Positions 7,975 through 16,800 of a stretch of 64,000 nucleotides of DNA are shown here, piece after piece (the first letter of the stretch is position 1; each line of letters starts with the position of its first letter). The notes below the pieces were generated by a model that saw only the letters and a list, made by a program, of their open reading frames with translations, was not told the origin of the DNA and searched no databases. The position numbers and the translations under genes are program-made. This DNA comes from Chroococcidiopsis thermalis PCC 7203 (GTDB lineage Bacteria > Cyanobacteriota > Cyanobacteriia > Cyanobacteriales > Chroococcidiopsidaceae). The DNA is taken from contig NC_019695.1 of NCBI RefSeq assembly GCF_000317125.1, positions 1,414,336 to 1,478,335 on the forward strand. The letters are read 5' to 3'.

Positions 7975-9477
7975 ATGTCATACAGAGTACTTCATTATAA
8001 CTGGGCTCCCTACTTTCAGAAACCTACTCTTGGGGGAGGCGTATCTGTTTATTGTAAAAATTTAATTGACTATACAATTCAAAAAGATAATTGGCACGTC
8101 ACCTTTCTTTATTCTGGAACCGACTATAGTTATTTCAATAAACGTCCACATATCAAACCGATTCGCAACCAAAATCATCCCCACGTACCCACTTTTTCCC
8201 TCGTCAATTCACCAATTATTGCCCCTTCTCACTTCGCTTTTGACGATCCATTAGGCAACGTTAAACAACCCGCTCTGGAAAAATGCTTTCAAGAGTTTTT
8301 AGACACGCAAGCACCTTTCTCGGTAATTCACTTTCATAATTTAGAGGGCATAACCGCTAATTGTCTCAAAATAGCAAAAGAAAGTGGTGCTAAGGTCGTG
8401 TTTAGTTTGCATAATTATTGGGCTGTTTGTCCGCAAGTTAATTTGTGGCGGTTAGAACAGAGCCATTGTGACGATAATTTAGACGGACGAGCCTGTCTTG
8501 CCTGTTTACCTATACCGCCAAATTCAGAGCGAGAATTGGCAATGAGAAGACTAGAATTTTTAGGCAACTCCCTCGATTTGAAAGGGCGATCGCTACCTCT
8601 AAACTTGTTGAAAAAACTCGTTGCTCTTTTCTACAAAATTCAACGACCGCTAGTCGTGCAGACGCGATCGCCTCTACTCAAAACCTTAGAACTTAAAGGT
8701 GCAAATCTGCCTCAGCAAGCCGAGGCGTATCAATTTCGACGGCAGGAAATCGTTTCTCTGATTAATCGTTATGTTGATGTGGCGCTGTCTGTTTCCGATC
8801 GCACTGCTGCAATTTATCGGTACTATGGGGTCGATCCGACACGGTTGAGTACGCAATACATCGGCAGTAAAGCCACGCAGTTTCCAGTCCCGCCGCATAA
8901 CCCAGCAATATACTCTCCAGGGCAGCCCTTTCGCTGCGTTTACATGGGAGTACCGAGAAAAGATAAAGGATTTTACTTCTTATTGGAAGAATTACGTTGC
9001 CTGTCAGCAACAGAATTAAGCACGTTAGAACTCGTTGTCGCTAGTAAAATCGCAGATCGCACCGAGTTAGACTTGGCAATGCAGCAGAAAGGACCTTTGC
9101 TCTCTTTAGCTCAGTCTTTGCATCGATTAATTTACCATCCCGGTTACTCTCACGAAAATCTTCCTAAAATCTTAGATGGCATCCACTTGGGAATTGTCCC
9201 GCCACTATGGGAAGATAATTTACCGCAAGTCACCTATGAGCTTTTAGCTTGTCGCGTACCCGTACTTTGCTCGAATCGAGGCGGCGCACAGGAATTTGTG
9301 CGACATCCGGCATTCATTTTCGACCCAGGCAAAAAAGGAGACTTTCAGCAGAAACTCTCAACTATTCGCGATAACCCGCACTTATTAACCGAGTTTTGGC
9401 AAGAGGCGCGAACGGTGCGATCGCTAGAACAACATTTTCAAGAATTAATTGAAGTTTACGCTGGCTGTGGTAACTGA
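7975..9477 (+). CDS. GT4 family glycosyltransferase
   Basis: This large GT-B enzyme (about 500 residues) contains an N-terminal acceptor domain with GGGVSVYCKNL, a Cys-containing insert (CDDNLDGRACLACLP, about residues 165-180) and a C-terminal donor domain (VYMGVPRKDKGFYFLLEEL, PPLWEDNLPQVTYELLA). The WEDNLPQVTYE stretch matches the acidic-pair donor motif of GT4 enzymes, and the following CRVPVLCSNRGG loop is typical. I take ATG 7975 (MSYRVLHYN) because TAGGAAAA lies just before it, whereas the open frame extends back to a TTG in low-complexity sequence. It probably extends the exported glycan. The sugar is unknown. Confidence 0.82.
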   Translation: MSYRVLHYNWAPYFQKPTLGGGVSVYCKNLIDYTIQKDNWHVTFLYSGTDYSYFNKRPHIKPIRNQNHPHVPTFSLVNSPIIAPSHFAFDDPLGNVKQPALEKCFQEFLDTQAPFSVIHFHNLEGITANCLKIAKESGAKVVFSLHNYWAVCPQVNLWRLEQSHCDDNLDGRACLACLPIPPNSERELAMRRLEFLGNSLDLKGRSLPLNLLKKLVALFYKIQRPLVVQTRSPLLKTLELKGANLPQQAEAYQFRRQEIVSLINRYVDVALSVSDRTAAIYRYYGVDPTRLSTQYIGSKATQFPVPPHNPAIYSPGQPFRCVYMGVPRKDKGFYFLLEELRCLSATELSTLELVVASKIADRTELDLAMQQKGPLLSLAQSLHRLIYHPGYSHENLPKILDGIHLGIVPPLWEDNLPQVTYELLACRVPVLCSNRGGAQEFVRHPAFIFDPGKKGDFQQKLSTIRDNPHLLTEFWQEARTVRSLEQHFQELIEVYAGCGN

Positions 9478-9493
9478 GGATAGATAAACATAG

Positions 9494-10645
9494 ATGATGA
9501 AGGTATGCTTCATTGCTGCCTGTCCAGGCACGGATATGCGGGGAGGACCGCGATCGCTGCTGGAAACTATAGACTCGCTTCAGAAGCTGGGAGTCGAGTG
9601 TTTTGTGTTATTACCCGCACAGGGGCGACTGTTTGACGAATTGAGTCTTCGTCATATTCCCGTTCGTGTCATTCCCTACGAACGCTGGCTGGAAGCCACA
9701 AATTATCCCTTACGCGATCGATGGCGGAAGCTGAAGCGAAGCTACCACATAGCATTCCAAATTGCCGCCCAAATTAAAGAGTGGCAGTGCAATGTTGTCT
9801 ACACGAATACTATTGCCATAGGCGTTGGTGCTTTTGCCGCATTTTTATTGAGGAAACCCCATGTGTGGCATATCCGCGAGTTTGTTTACGAAGATCACGG
9901 ACAAGTTTTCGATCTCGGTCGCAACCTCACGTTAAAACTAGTAGATTTGCTGTCCCAGGTTTGTATCGTAAACTCCAAAGCTGTAGCTCAAAAATACGAG
10001 CAGTGGATCGCGCCGACAAAGTTGAAAGTGGTTTATCAAGCAGTTAACGTCACTCCAGGCGAGGCGATCGCCTTACCTCCGACAACAAATTTTAGGTGCA
10101 TTATTGTGGGTGCATTGGTGGAGGGAAAGAGGCAGGAAGACGCGATCCGTGCTATTGCCCAACTAGTACATACAGGGGTAAGAGTAGAGCTATTAATCGT
10201 TGGCGATGGCGATCCTCAGTACCGAGAGTATTTAGAAAATATTGCGACAAAAAACCACATAGAGCAATTTATTAAGTTTTATGGCTATGCCGATAATCCC
10301 TTTCCGTTGATGCAGAGTGCAGATGTCGTACTTGTATGCTCTAAGTGCGAGGCTTTTGGCAGGGTGACTGTAGAAGGGATGCGGGCAGGTAAGCCGATAA
10401 TCGGTACGAGGAGTGGTGGCACGCAAGAGTTAATTCGAGATGGATTTAATGGATTGTTATATACTGCGGAAGACGAGCGAGAACTAGCGCAGAAAATTAG
10501 ATATATTTGCGATCGCCCAGATCTAGCTAAACAAATGGGTGAAAACGGTCAACAATGGGCTGCCGAGCAATTTACTCCAGCACGCTATGGCAAGGAAATA
10601 TATTTGCTGTTAAAACAGTTATGCGACAAAAACTTGGAGATTTAA
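9494..10645 (+). CDS. GT4 family glycosyltransferase
   Basis: A 383-residue GT-B enzyme of the GT4 family. The N-terminal domain has the GGPRSLLETIDSL glycine loop. The C-terminal Rossmann domain has VGALVEGKRQEDAI and the donor-binding E-x7-E motif in SKCEAFGRVTVEGM, followed by GKPIIGTRSGGTQELI. It begins 16 bp after the preceding GT4 gene, so the two are almost certainly one transcript. Nothing indicates membrane insertion. Its likely role is retaining-type sugar addition in assembly of the glycan exported by the ABC transporter encoded upstream. Confidence 0.87.
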   Translation: MMKVCFIAACPGTDMRGGPRSLLETIDSLQKLGVECFVLLPAQGRLFDELSLRHIPVRVIPYERWLEATNYPLRDRWRKLKRSYHIAFQIAAQIKEWQCNVVYTNTIAIGVGAFAAFLLRKPHVWHIREFVYEDHGQVFDLGRNLTLKLVDLLSQVCIVNSKAVAQKYEQWIAPTKLKVVYQAVNVTPGEAIALPPTTNFRCIIVGALVEGKRQEDAIRAIAQLVHTGVRVELLIVGDGDPQYREYLENIATKNHIEQFIKFYGYADNPFPLMQSADVVLVCSKCEAFGRVTVEGMRAGKPIIGTRSGGTQELIRDGFNGLLYTAEDERELAQKIRYICDRPDLAKQMGENGQQWAAEQFTPARYGKEIYLLLKQLCDKNLEI

Positions 10646-10728
10646 GCCGAGATTGGGAAAAAACCATAGAGAGAAGAAAGATTTAAAATTAAGTTAAGGA
10701 CAAAAAATAGTTAATCATGGGATGAGAC

Positions 10729-11112
10729 ATGGAGCGGACGCTGGAAGACTTAACGGCAATTGATGATAAACTTTCTAAGCGTCATATTGACCTTGACCCA
10801 GGCGGATATTTCATCATTTATCTGGATCGAGAAGCAGGGTTAATTTGTGCGAAGCATTACACCAACGCGATCGACGATCGCGGTTTAGCCGTCGATCCTG
10901 AAACGGGTAAACCTATCCCCGCACGCGGTAAAGTTCAACGAACTTCCACCACACTATATCGGGGGAGAACAGCAAAAGAAATTTGCGTAGAAATTTTCGA
11001 GCAAGAACAAACTTGTCCCGTGACTTACTTAGATCACGCCGCTTATCTGGGACGAGAATTTGTCCGCGCCGAGATCGCTTTAGTCAACGGGCAAGAATAC
11101 GTTCAGGATTAA
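10729..11112 (+). CDS. DUF4346-type cyanobacterial protein
   Basis: The 127-residue protein matches my recollection of the DUF4346 family, which is almost confined to cyanobacteria and has no firm function. Visible features are DPGGYFIIYLDREAGLICAKHYTN near the N-terminus, then GRTAKEICVEIFEQ and YLDHAAYLGREFVRAE near the C-terminus. It is soluble, with no signal peptide or membrane segment, and of normal length for the stand-alone form. It follows the glycan genes by 83 bp but has no evident link to them. Confidence 0.7.
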   Translation: MERTLEDLTAIDDKLSKRHIDLDPGGYFIIYLDREAGLICAKHYTNAIDDRGLAVDPETGKPIPARGKVQRTSTTLYRGRTAKEICVEIFEQEQTCPVTYLDHAAYLGREFVRAEIALVNGQEYVQD

Positions 11113-11183
11113 ATTGATAATGGGTAATGGGTAATGGGTAATAGGCAGCTACCAATTACCAACTACCAACTACCAATTACCAC
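11113..11183. repeat. Low-complexity tandem repeats between convergent genes
   Basis: Three copies of a GGGTAAT-like heptamer are followed by alternating CCAATTACCA and CCAACTACCA units. Similar runs occur at 25575-25612 and 38895-38925. The stretch fills the gap between the DUF4346 gene and the convergent Psb32 gene and contains no gene. Confidence 0.8.
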
Positions 11184-11903
11184 TTACTTGATATAAAAAT
11201 AATAAGTCACCATTGGAATAATCGTTGCAGCTACAAGAAAGCCAATGACCCAAATAGTCGCGTTGCTGGATTTTGTCTCTTCGGTGTTTTTGTAGGTACT
11301 TTCGACAGCGACATCAGTTGCTAGCTGTTCGGGTGCGCCAGGATCGGGTGCGCCAGATAAAACAGCTACGAGGCGATCGCTAGCATCGAGAAACGCTTGA
11401 TTGTATTTTTCACCTTCACGTAAAGGATACAGAATAGTTTGAGTAACCACGCTTTTGGCGATGTCATCCGTCAGCAGCGACTTGGCTTTATCTCCTACCC
11501 GGATTCCAGTCCCGCTGCTCAGGGTGTCCAATACGACTAGAGTTTGATTGGCTTGCGCTTCTGGGGTTGGAAACCACTGCTCGAATAGTTTATCGGTAAA
11601 GGATTGAGCAGTCTCGCCATAGTCGAGGCGGCGAATGGCGACAAATCTAACTTCATTTCCGGTCGTTTCTGCCAATTTTTCCAATTCGCTACCAATCTTA
11701 CCTTCGTTGATCGCACTGATTGCTTTTGCCGGATCGATCACCCAGGTCTTCTCCCCTGGCGCGACTGAAGGAATTTCATACAAACTCGTTGCGATCGCTG
11801 GAAATGGCAGCATTAATGTCGTGAGAACAACTAATCCCAAAGAGAAAACTAAAGATTGCAGATATTTTCTACTGCTAGTTATTTTGCTGCGTAAGTATCT
11901 CAT
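11184..11903 (-). CDS. psb32: Psb32-like TPM-domain protein (photosystem II repair)
   Basis: A 239-residue protein with an N-terminal signal or anchor segment (about residues 17-38, ending PFPAIATS), a lumenal or periplasmic TPM domain (about 45-185) and a C-terminal membrane helix (about 217-236). The TPM fold, shared with plant TLP18.3 and animal MOLO-1, is seen in WVIDPAKAIS, the ETTGNEVRFVAIRRLDYG region and TLVVLDTLSSGTGIRVG. Cyanobacterial Psb32 is known to protect photosystem II and speed its repair after photodamage. The topology places the domain in the thylakoid lumen with both ends membrane-anchored. Confidence 0.85.
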   Translation of the reverse strand: MRYLRSKITSSRKYLQSLVFSLGLVVLTTLMLPFPAIATSLYEIPSVAPGEKTWVIDPAKAISAINEGKIGSELEKLAETTGNEVRFVAIRRLDYGETAQSFTDKLFEQWFPTPEAQANQTLVVLDTLSSGTGIRVGDKAKSLLTDDIAKSVVTQTILYPLREGEKYNQAFLDASDRLVAVLSGAPDPGAPEQLATDVAVESTYKNTEETKSSNATIWVIGFLVAATIIPMVTYYFYIK

Positions 11904-11952
11904 TTCCCCATCCTGAAAATTTACATATATTTAAAATTACTATATATAATTT

Positions 11953-11994
11953 GTCACTGGTCACTGGTCACTGGTCACTGGTCACTGGTCACTG
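11953..11994. repeat. Heptamer GTCACTG x6
   Basis: Six exact tandem copies of GTCACTG. The same heptamer occurs at 62417-62430 (as CAGTGAC) and 62578-62598. The next minus-strand gene stops inside this array, so the last residues of that protein (SSDQ-stop) are repeat-encoded. Confidence 0.95.
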
Positions 11995-12419
11995 CTCCCT
12001 TGTTTTACAACACTCGCACCGCGATATTTGAGGTTGGCGGGATCTGGCTGTGGTGCAGGTGTTTTTTCCTGACTCGATAGCCAAGGCGCACCGCGATACA
12101 TTCCTTTAACTTCTGCGACGGCATCGTTTTCGCTGGAGATGCTAGGAATTGCTATCTGAGGGCGATCGCTCTGGGTTATGCTTTGGGCGGTTGAATTAGA
12201 CTCGCTTTTGGATAAATTTTTTAAAAGTAATTTTTTTGTCCCGAAGATTGTTACACACAGGATTAATAATTGGATCTGCCAAGGAGCTAAAATCAAAGCC
12301 AAAATCAGGCTGACGACTGTAGCCGTTCCTGTTAGGTAAGCCATCTCATCAGCAGATTTTTTGCAGAGATACCCAGAGAGCAGACTAGTTGTTAAGGGTA
12401 AGAGAAAAAGTAATCGCAT
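11982..12419 (-). CDS. DUF4278-like membrane protein
   Basis: I do not recognise a function. The product, about 145 residues from the ATG at 12419, begins with two hydrophobic segments (about residues 1-17 and 28-55) and has a polar tail. The tail contains two copies of a YRGA motif (MYRGAPW and KYRGASV), the hallmark of the cyanobacterial DUF4278 family. The open frame reaches back to 12464, but the first 15 codons are Cys- and Asp-rich and lie in low-complexity DNA, so the internal ATG starting MRLLFLLPL is preferred. The C-terminus runs into the GTCACTG array and takes its TGA stop from it. Confidence 0.6.
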   Translation of the reverse strand: MRLLFLLPLTTSLLSGYLCKKSADEMAYLTGTATVVSLILALILAPWQIQLLILCVTIFGTKKLLLKNLSKSESNSTAQSITQSDRPQIAIPSISSENDAVAEVKGMYRGAPWLSSQEKTPAPQPDPANLKYRGASVVKQGSSDQ

Positions 12420-12778
12420 ACTCAAGTCACAAGTCGCAAGGCAAAAGTCAAAATCGCATGACACGATCTAGTCTAGGTAGGTCAAAAGTTGAGAGCCAAA
12501 AGTCAAAATTGCATGACACGAGCAAGGCAGAGATAGCTGCCCTGTCTAGAAATGAGGCTGCAAGCGATCGGAGTAGATAAGAATATATGTTACCTTATTC
12601 CCATTAGAAAAGTTTATATTGGATTTTCTTCTACCTTAAGTTAGATTTTTGTAAAATTTGATGACTTCTTTGTAAGATTTTGTCACTAAATGTGACTGAC
12701 AACCTAACCTAACAATATTTAATTTTTAACTTTAAACTTTCAATTTTTGACTTTTGACTTTTAACTTTTGACTTTTAA
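12420..12778. other. Spacer with AAAAGTCAAAA-type low complexity
   Basis: No gene is seen. The stretch has direct repeats of CAAAAGTCAAAATTGCATGACACGA type around 12435-12525 and a tail of alternating CTTTTGACTTTTAACT units at 12725-12778 that abuts the next gene's stop codon. The middle is AT-rich and may hold the promoter of the DUF4278 gene. Confidence 0.6.
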
Positions 12779-13642
12779 CTAAGGATTGCAATACATACAC
12801 TGAGCCGGATCGGCTACTTTAACACCCTGCGGAAATAGTTTTTCTTGTTGAAAACTGCATTTTTGGCACCGATAGACTACCGAGCGGATTGCAGATGTGG
12901 GAAGATTGCATAATCCACAGGGTAATCCGCGACGTTGGGCGATCGCATCAAAGCCAGGACAAGCACAATTAGGACATATTTGATGAATTTTTTGAATTAA
13001 ATTTTTAGTAGCTTTAGCAATATTCTGCATTCTGGTTGGATTATATAGCGCCCGCATATCTGTTTCGATATGCACTTTCCCTGTTGAGGATTTGCTTAAG
13101 GCAAAATTCACAATTTCTGTTAATTTTTCTTCTGTATTGATACCTTTAAAAATTTCTGTGCGCTCTAAAGAGTCAGAACTGAGCATGACCACTAAACCAT
13201 GAGAGGGAAAGCCAATTTTATTAGCAAAAGACTCGGCTTCTTCCACCGTTCTAACTGATTGACTATTAAAGTTAGTTTCTGTGAAAATTTCCTGACCGAC
13301 AATTTCTAATTGATTTAGCATATCGATGAAAACGACTATTTCTCGATTTGCCGAAATAAAAGGTAGATCGGGATGGGGTGCAAAGGAACCTTCACTAGCG
13401 ATCGCCATTGTTTCACCTGTTATTTCTAAAGCTTTTTTGGCTTTGAGTTTAGCTGTAGCAATTTGGTCTGCTGGTCTGGCAATATCGCGAGTAAACGTAC
13501 CAAAGATATCTGTGTTAAAGTCATTTGGAACTACACATTGCACTCCCAATTCTGCTTCTAAAATGGGTGCGATCGCTTTTTCTTTCTCGTGCATAGTCGC
13601 AATAACTACTACGCGACCTGTAAATAAAGAATTTGTTGCCAT
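12779..13642 (-). CDS. DUF6671-like zinc-ribbon protein
   Basis: The 287-residue protein fits the DUF6671 family, whose function is unknown. The N-terminal about 200 residues form an alpha/beta region starting with VVVIATMHEKEKAI and containing ASEGSFAPHPDLPF and HIETDMRALYNPTRM. The C-terminal 70 residues carry two Cys clusters, CPNCACPGF with CGLC, and CQKC with CMYC, likely zinc ribbons. It has no signal peptide. A repeat element begins one base before the start codon, so any ribosome binding site must lie inside that element. Confidence 0.75.
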   Translation of the reverse strand: MATNSLFTGRVVVIATMHEKEKAIAPILEAELGVQCVVPNDFNTDIFGTFTRDIARPADQIATAKLKAKKALEITGETMAIASEGSFAPHPDLPFISANREIVVFIDMLNQLEIVGQEIFTETNFNSQSVRTVEEAESFANKIGFPSHGLVVMLSSDSLERTEIFKGINTEEKLTEIVNFALSKSSTGKVHIETDMRALYNPTRMQNIAKATKNLIQKIHQICPNCACPGFDAIAQRRGLPCGLCNLPTSAIRSVVYRCQKCSFQQEKLFPQGVKVADPAQCMYCNP

Positions 13643-13643
13643 G

Positions 13644-13735
13644 TATAGCGTATCCCATCAATACATCTTTAGGGGCGCACAGATGTGCGCCCCTACTACA
13701 AATACGTGTACCTTATTCAGTTGAGAATTGCTATA
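13644..13735. mobile_element. MITE-like element with nested palindrome
   Basis: A roughly 92-bp element runs from TATAGC at 13644 to GCTATA at 13735. A near-perfect palindrome with 12-bp arms (TAGGGGCGCACA) sits inside at 13670-13695. Its right arm, CAGTTGAGAATTGCTATA, resembles the inverted left end of the 47082-47176 element. No transposase is encoded. It starts 1 bp upstream of the DUF6671 start codon. Confidence 0.65.
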
Positions 13736-13773
13736 GCAGTTTCATTAAATTCATAAAATTATCGCTATTTTCT

Positions 13774-13794
13774 GGTGGGCAATGCCTGCCCTAC
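13774..13794. repeat. GGTGGGCAATGCC repeat
   Basis: A short imperfect palindrome, GGTGGGCAATGCCTGCCC, belongs to the family at 5680 and 28735. It lies between the MITE-like element and the element at 13803, so four repeat types stack in about 220 bp here. Confidence 0.7.
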
Positions 13795-13802
13795 TTACTT
13801 TT

Positions 13803-13864
13803 GTACGGGCGGGTTCACCAGATCGTTTGTCGAAGTCAAAGATTTTTGGTAAACCCGCCCCTAC
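13803..13864. repeat. Inverted repeat, GTAGGGGCGGGTT family
   Basis: GTACGGGCGGGTTCACC at 13803-13819 faces GGTAAACCCGCCCCTAC at 13848-13864 with a 28-bp spacer. It lies 12 bp after the end of the RND pump gene on the minus strand and may act as its terminator. Relatives are at 17169 and 56534. Confidence 0.85.
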
Positions 13865-13875
13865 GAATGCATGAC

Positions 13876-16800
13876 TCACCAGCGTTTATCTTTATAGCGC
13901 TTGCGATGCAAAAATTTGTCCGGCACAACGCTAACAGATTTCCAAATCGGCGTTGCCCAACCCCAGCCAATGTCATGTAGCATGACGTAGAAGCAGGGAA
14001 TGATAAATAGAGTAAGCAACGTTGCTAAAGCTAATCCTGAAAATACCACAATTCCTAAAGGTTGGAGAAACTCCGAACCTTGACCGATACCCATAGCCAA
14101 GGGAAGCATCCCCAATACAGTCGTAATTGTTGTCATCAAAATAGGACGCAAGCGTTGCGGTGCGGCTTGCTGAATTGCCAACCAACGAGAACAACCCTCC
14201 CGTTCCCGAATTTGATTTGCCAGTTCCACCATAATAATTGCATTATTGACCACAATCCCGACCAATAACACCGCACCTACCAAAACCGTCGCCCCAATAG
14301 CCGTTTGGGTGACGTACAGTCCAAAAATACCTCCAGCTAGGGCTAGCGGGACGGTAAACATGATGACGAAAGGATCGATTAAAGAGTTATACTGCACTGC
14401 CATCACGACAAATACGAGAAAAGCAGCCAAAGCCCCTAAAAGCTTCAACGAGTTTTGTAACTGTTGATTGGACTGCGCCGCCGAACTCGGGATGACGTTG
14501 ACTCCTTGCGGTAAGTCTATATTTTGCATCACGTTGTTAACTTCAGCGAGCGCTTGACCTAAACTCGCTCCCTCTGCTAAAGTTCCGGCTATGATAAATA
14601 CTTGTCTTTGGTCGATTCGTTGCACTTCTCCTGGTGCTTGACCGAGTTCGATTTGGGCAACATCACCAAGACGAATTTGCCGATTTCCTTCAATAAATAA
14701 GGGAAGGCTGGCGAGTTGAGAAGGACGCTGGATTGTAGTTTCATTCAATTGGACGCGAATATCAACTAAGCGATCGCCTCTTTGTAGTTGCGTTGGGATT
14801 GAACCTTCGAGTGCGGTTTGAATTGTTTCGCCAATTTCTTGAGTTGTCAAACCAAATTCTGCTACCCGTTCCCAGTCAGGACGAATCTGGACTTCCGGTT
14901 GTCTGGGAGTCGCATCGGGTCGAAAACTCGCTAATTTTGCCTGCTGTTCTAAAGTTTGGAGAACTTGCTGTCCGGCGCGATTCAGTTCTTCCGTATCCGA
15001 TCCTTGAAGTATGACATCCAACTCCGCCCCCCGTACGGGAGAATTAGTTAAGATCAGACCCCGCACCTCTCCTGGTCGCAGGCGGATAACTGTTTCAACT
15101 AAGTTGAGGCGATCGAATTCCTGGCTTACCCTAGCAACATACGCTTCTACATTAGTACCTGGTTTAAGAGTAATATTACTGCTGCCACGTAGAGGATTTT
15201 CACTGGTATTATTGCCAAACAAAAAACCACCTGCAGTCGAAAAGATATATTCGGTTTCTGGTTGTTTGAGTAAAATATCGTCTACAATTTCCATCACCTT
15301 ACGGTTCGTTTCCAACGCCGTACCAGGAGGAAACTGCACGAATAATCTAGCCTGTCCGGTATCAATGCGAGGCAGAATTTCTTGCGGAATTTGACCTGCC
15401 ATCCACACACTACCACCACCCAGGACGAGAAAAGCCAGCAAGACAACTATGAACCGCCAGCGCAACAGCCGATTTAAGAAGTTGCCATAACTACGAGTTG
15501 CAGCCTCAAATTTGCGATTAAATTCTCGCAGCAACCAAAATTTACCAATTCCACTCGATCGCTTTATTCCCATTAATCTTGATGTCATCATGGGTACGAC
15601 CGTTATTGCTACTAGAATTGACGCGGCGACGGCAAAGCTGATAGTTAAAATTAATTCTCTAAATAGGAGAGAGAACAAACCGCCAATGAGCAAAAACGGC
15701 AGCACCGCCACCAAGTTAGTACTGGTAGAAGCAACCAAGGCAGATTCTACCTCACGGCTGCTGCTTTCGGCGCGATCGATTATTGAGGTTTTTGGTAGGG
15801 GCGCACAGCCGTGCGCCCCTACATGAGTTTCATCCTTCCTCACTCCCTCGACAATATTCTCCAACATAACGATGGAGTTATCGACGACGATGCCAACGCC
15901 GAGGGCAAGTCCGCCTAAGCTGAAGACATTGAGGGAAAGACCGAATAATCCCATCAAGATAATTGCAGCGCAGGTCGCTAGCGGAATGGCAAGAACGATA
16001 ATGATGGTTTGACGGAGCGAACCGAGGAAAAGTAGAACCGCGATCGCGGCGAGTCCCGCACCAATTAACCCCGAACTGGTAACGTTAGAAATTGAGTTCT
16101 GAATGAAAATTGACTCATCTAGAGTGGGAGTTATGACCGCATCGGCGGGAATTAAACCCGATTGCCGTAGAGATTCGATCCGACGCTTGACTCCATCAAC
16201 TACTGCGATCGTATTAGCTTCTGGTTGCTTTTGGACGCTCAGTTTGACGGCTGGGGTTTTGTTGAGAAAAGCAAAAACCCTTTGATCTTCTGTCCCGTCT
16301 ATAACTTCCGCAAAGTCTCGCAGGTAAACGCGCCGCGCTACCCCTGGTGTAGAGTTATTTTCCTCAAAGGTAGCGGCTTCAAAGGATAAGTTGCGAATTT
16401 CCTGAGAGGTTTGAAATCTACCGCGAGTTCGCGTCAAGGGTTCGGATTCTCCCAAAATTCGACCCCCAGCAATATCTTGGTTGCGGGTTGTCAGTTCTTC
16501 CAATACGTCAGTTAAACCCACACCCACAGCTTGGAGGCGATCTAAATCGATATTAATCCTCACTTCTTCCTGCACGCCACCGGACACGTCTACAGCTGCT
16601 ACTCCTGGCACGACACTTAATTCGCGTCCCAGTTCTTCATCGGCAAAGACGCGCAGATCTACTGGCTTAAGTGTCGGGGAGGTTAAACCAAATTCGTAAA
16701 TTGGCGATTGCGAAGGATCGACCTTGAATAATCGGGGTTCTTGGATATTTAAATTATCGGGCAATCCACCTCGACCTCGGTTAAAAGCCGCCGTAGCATC

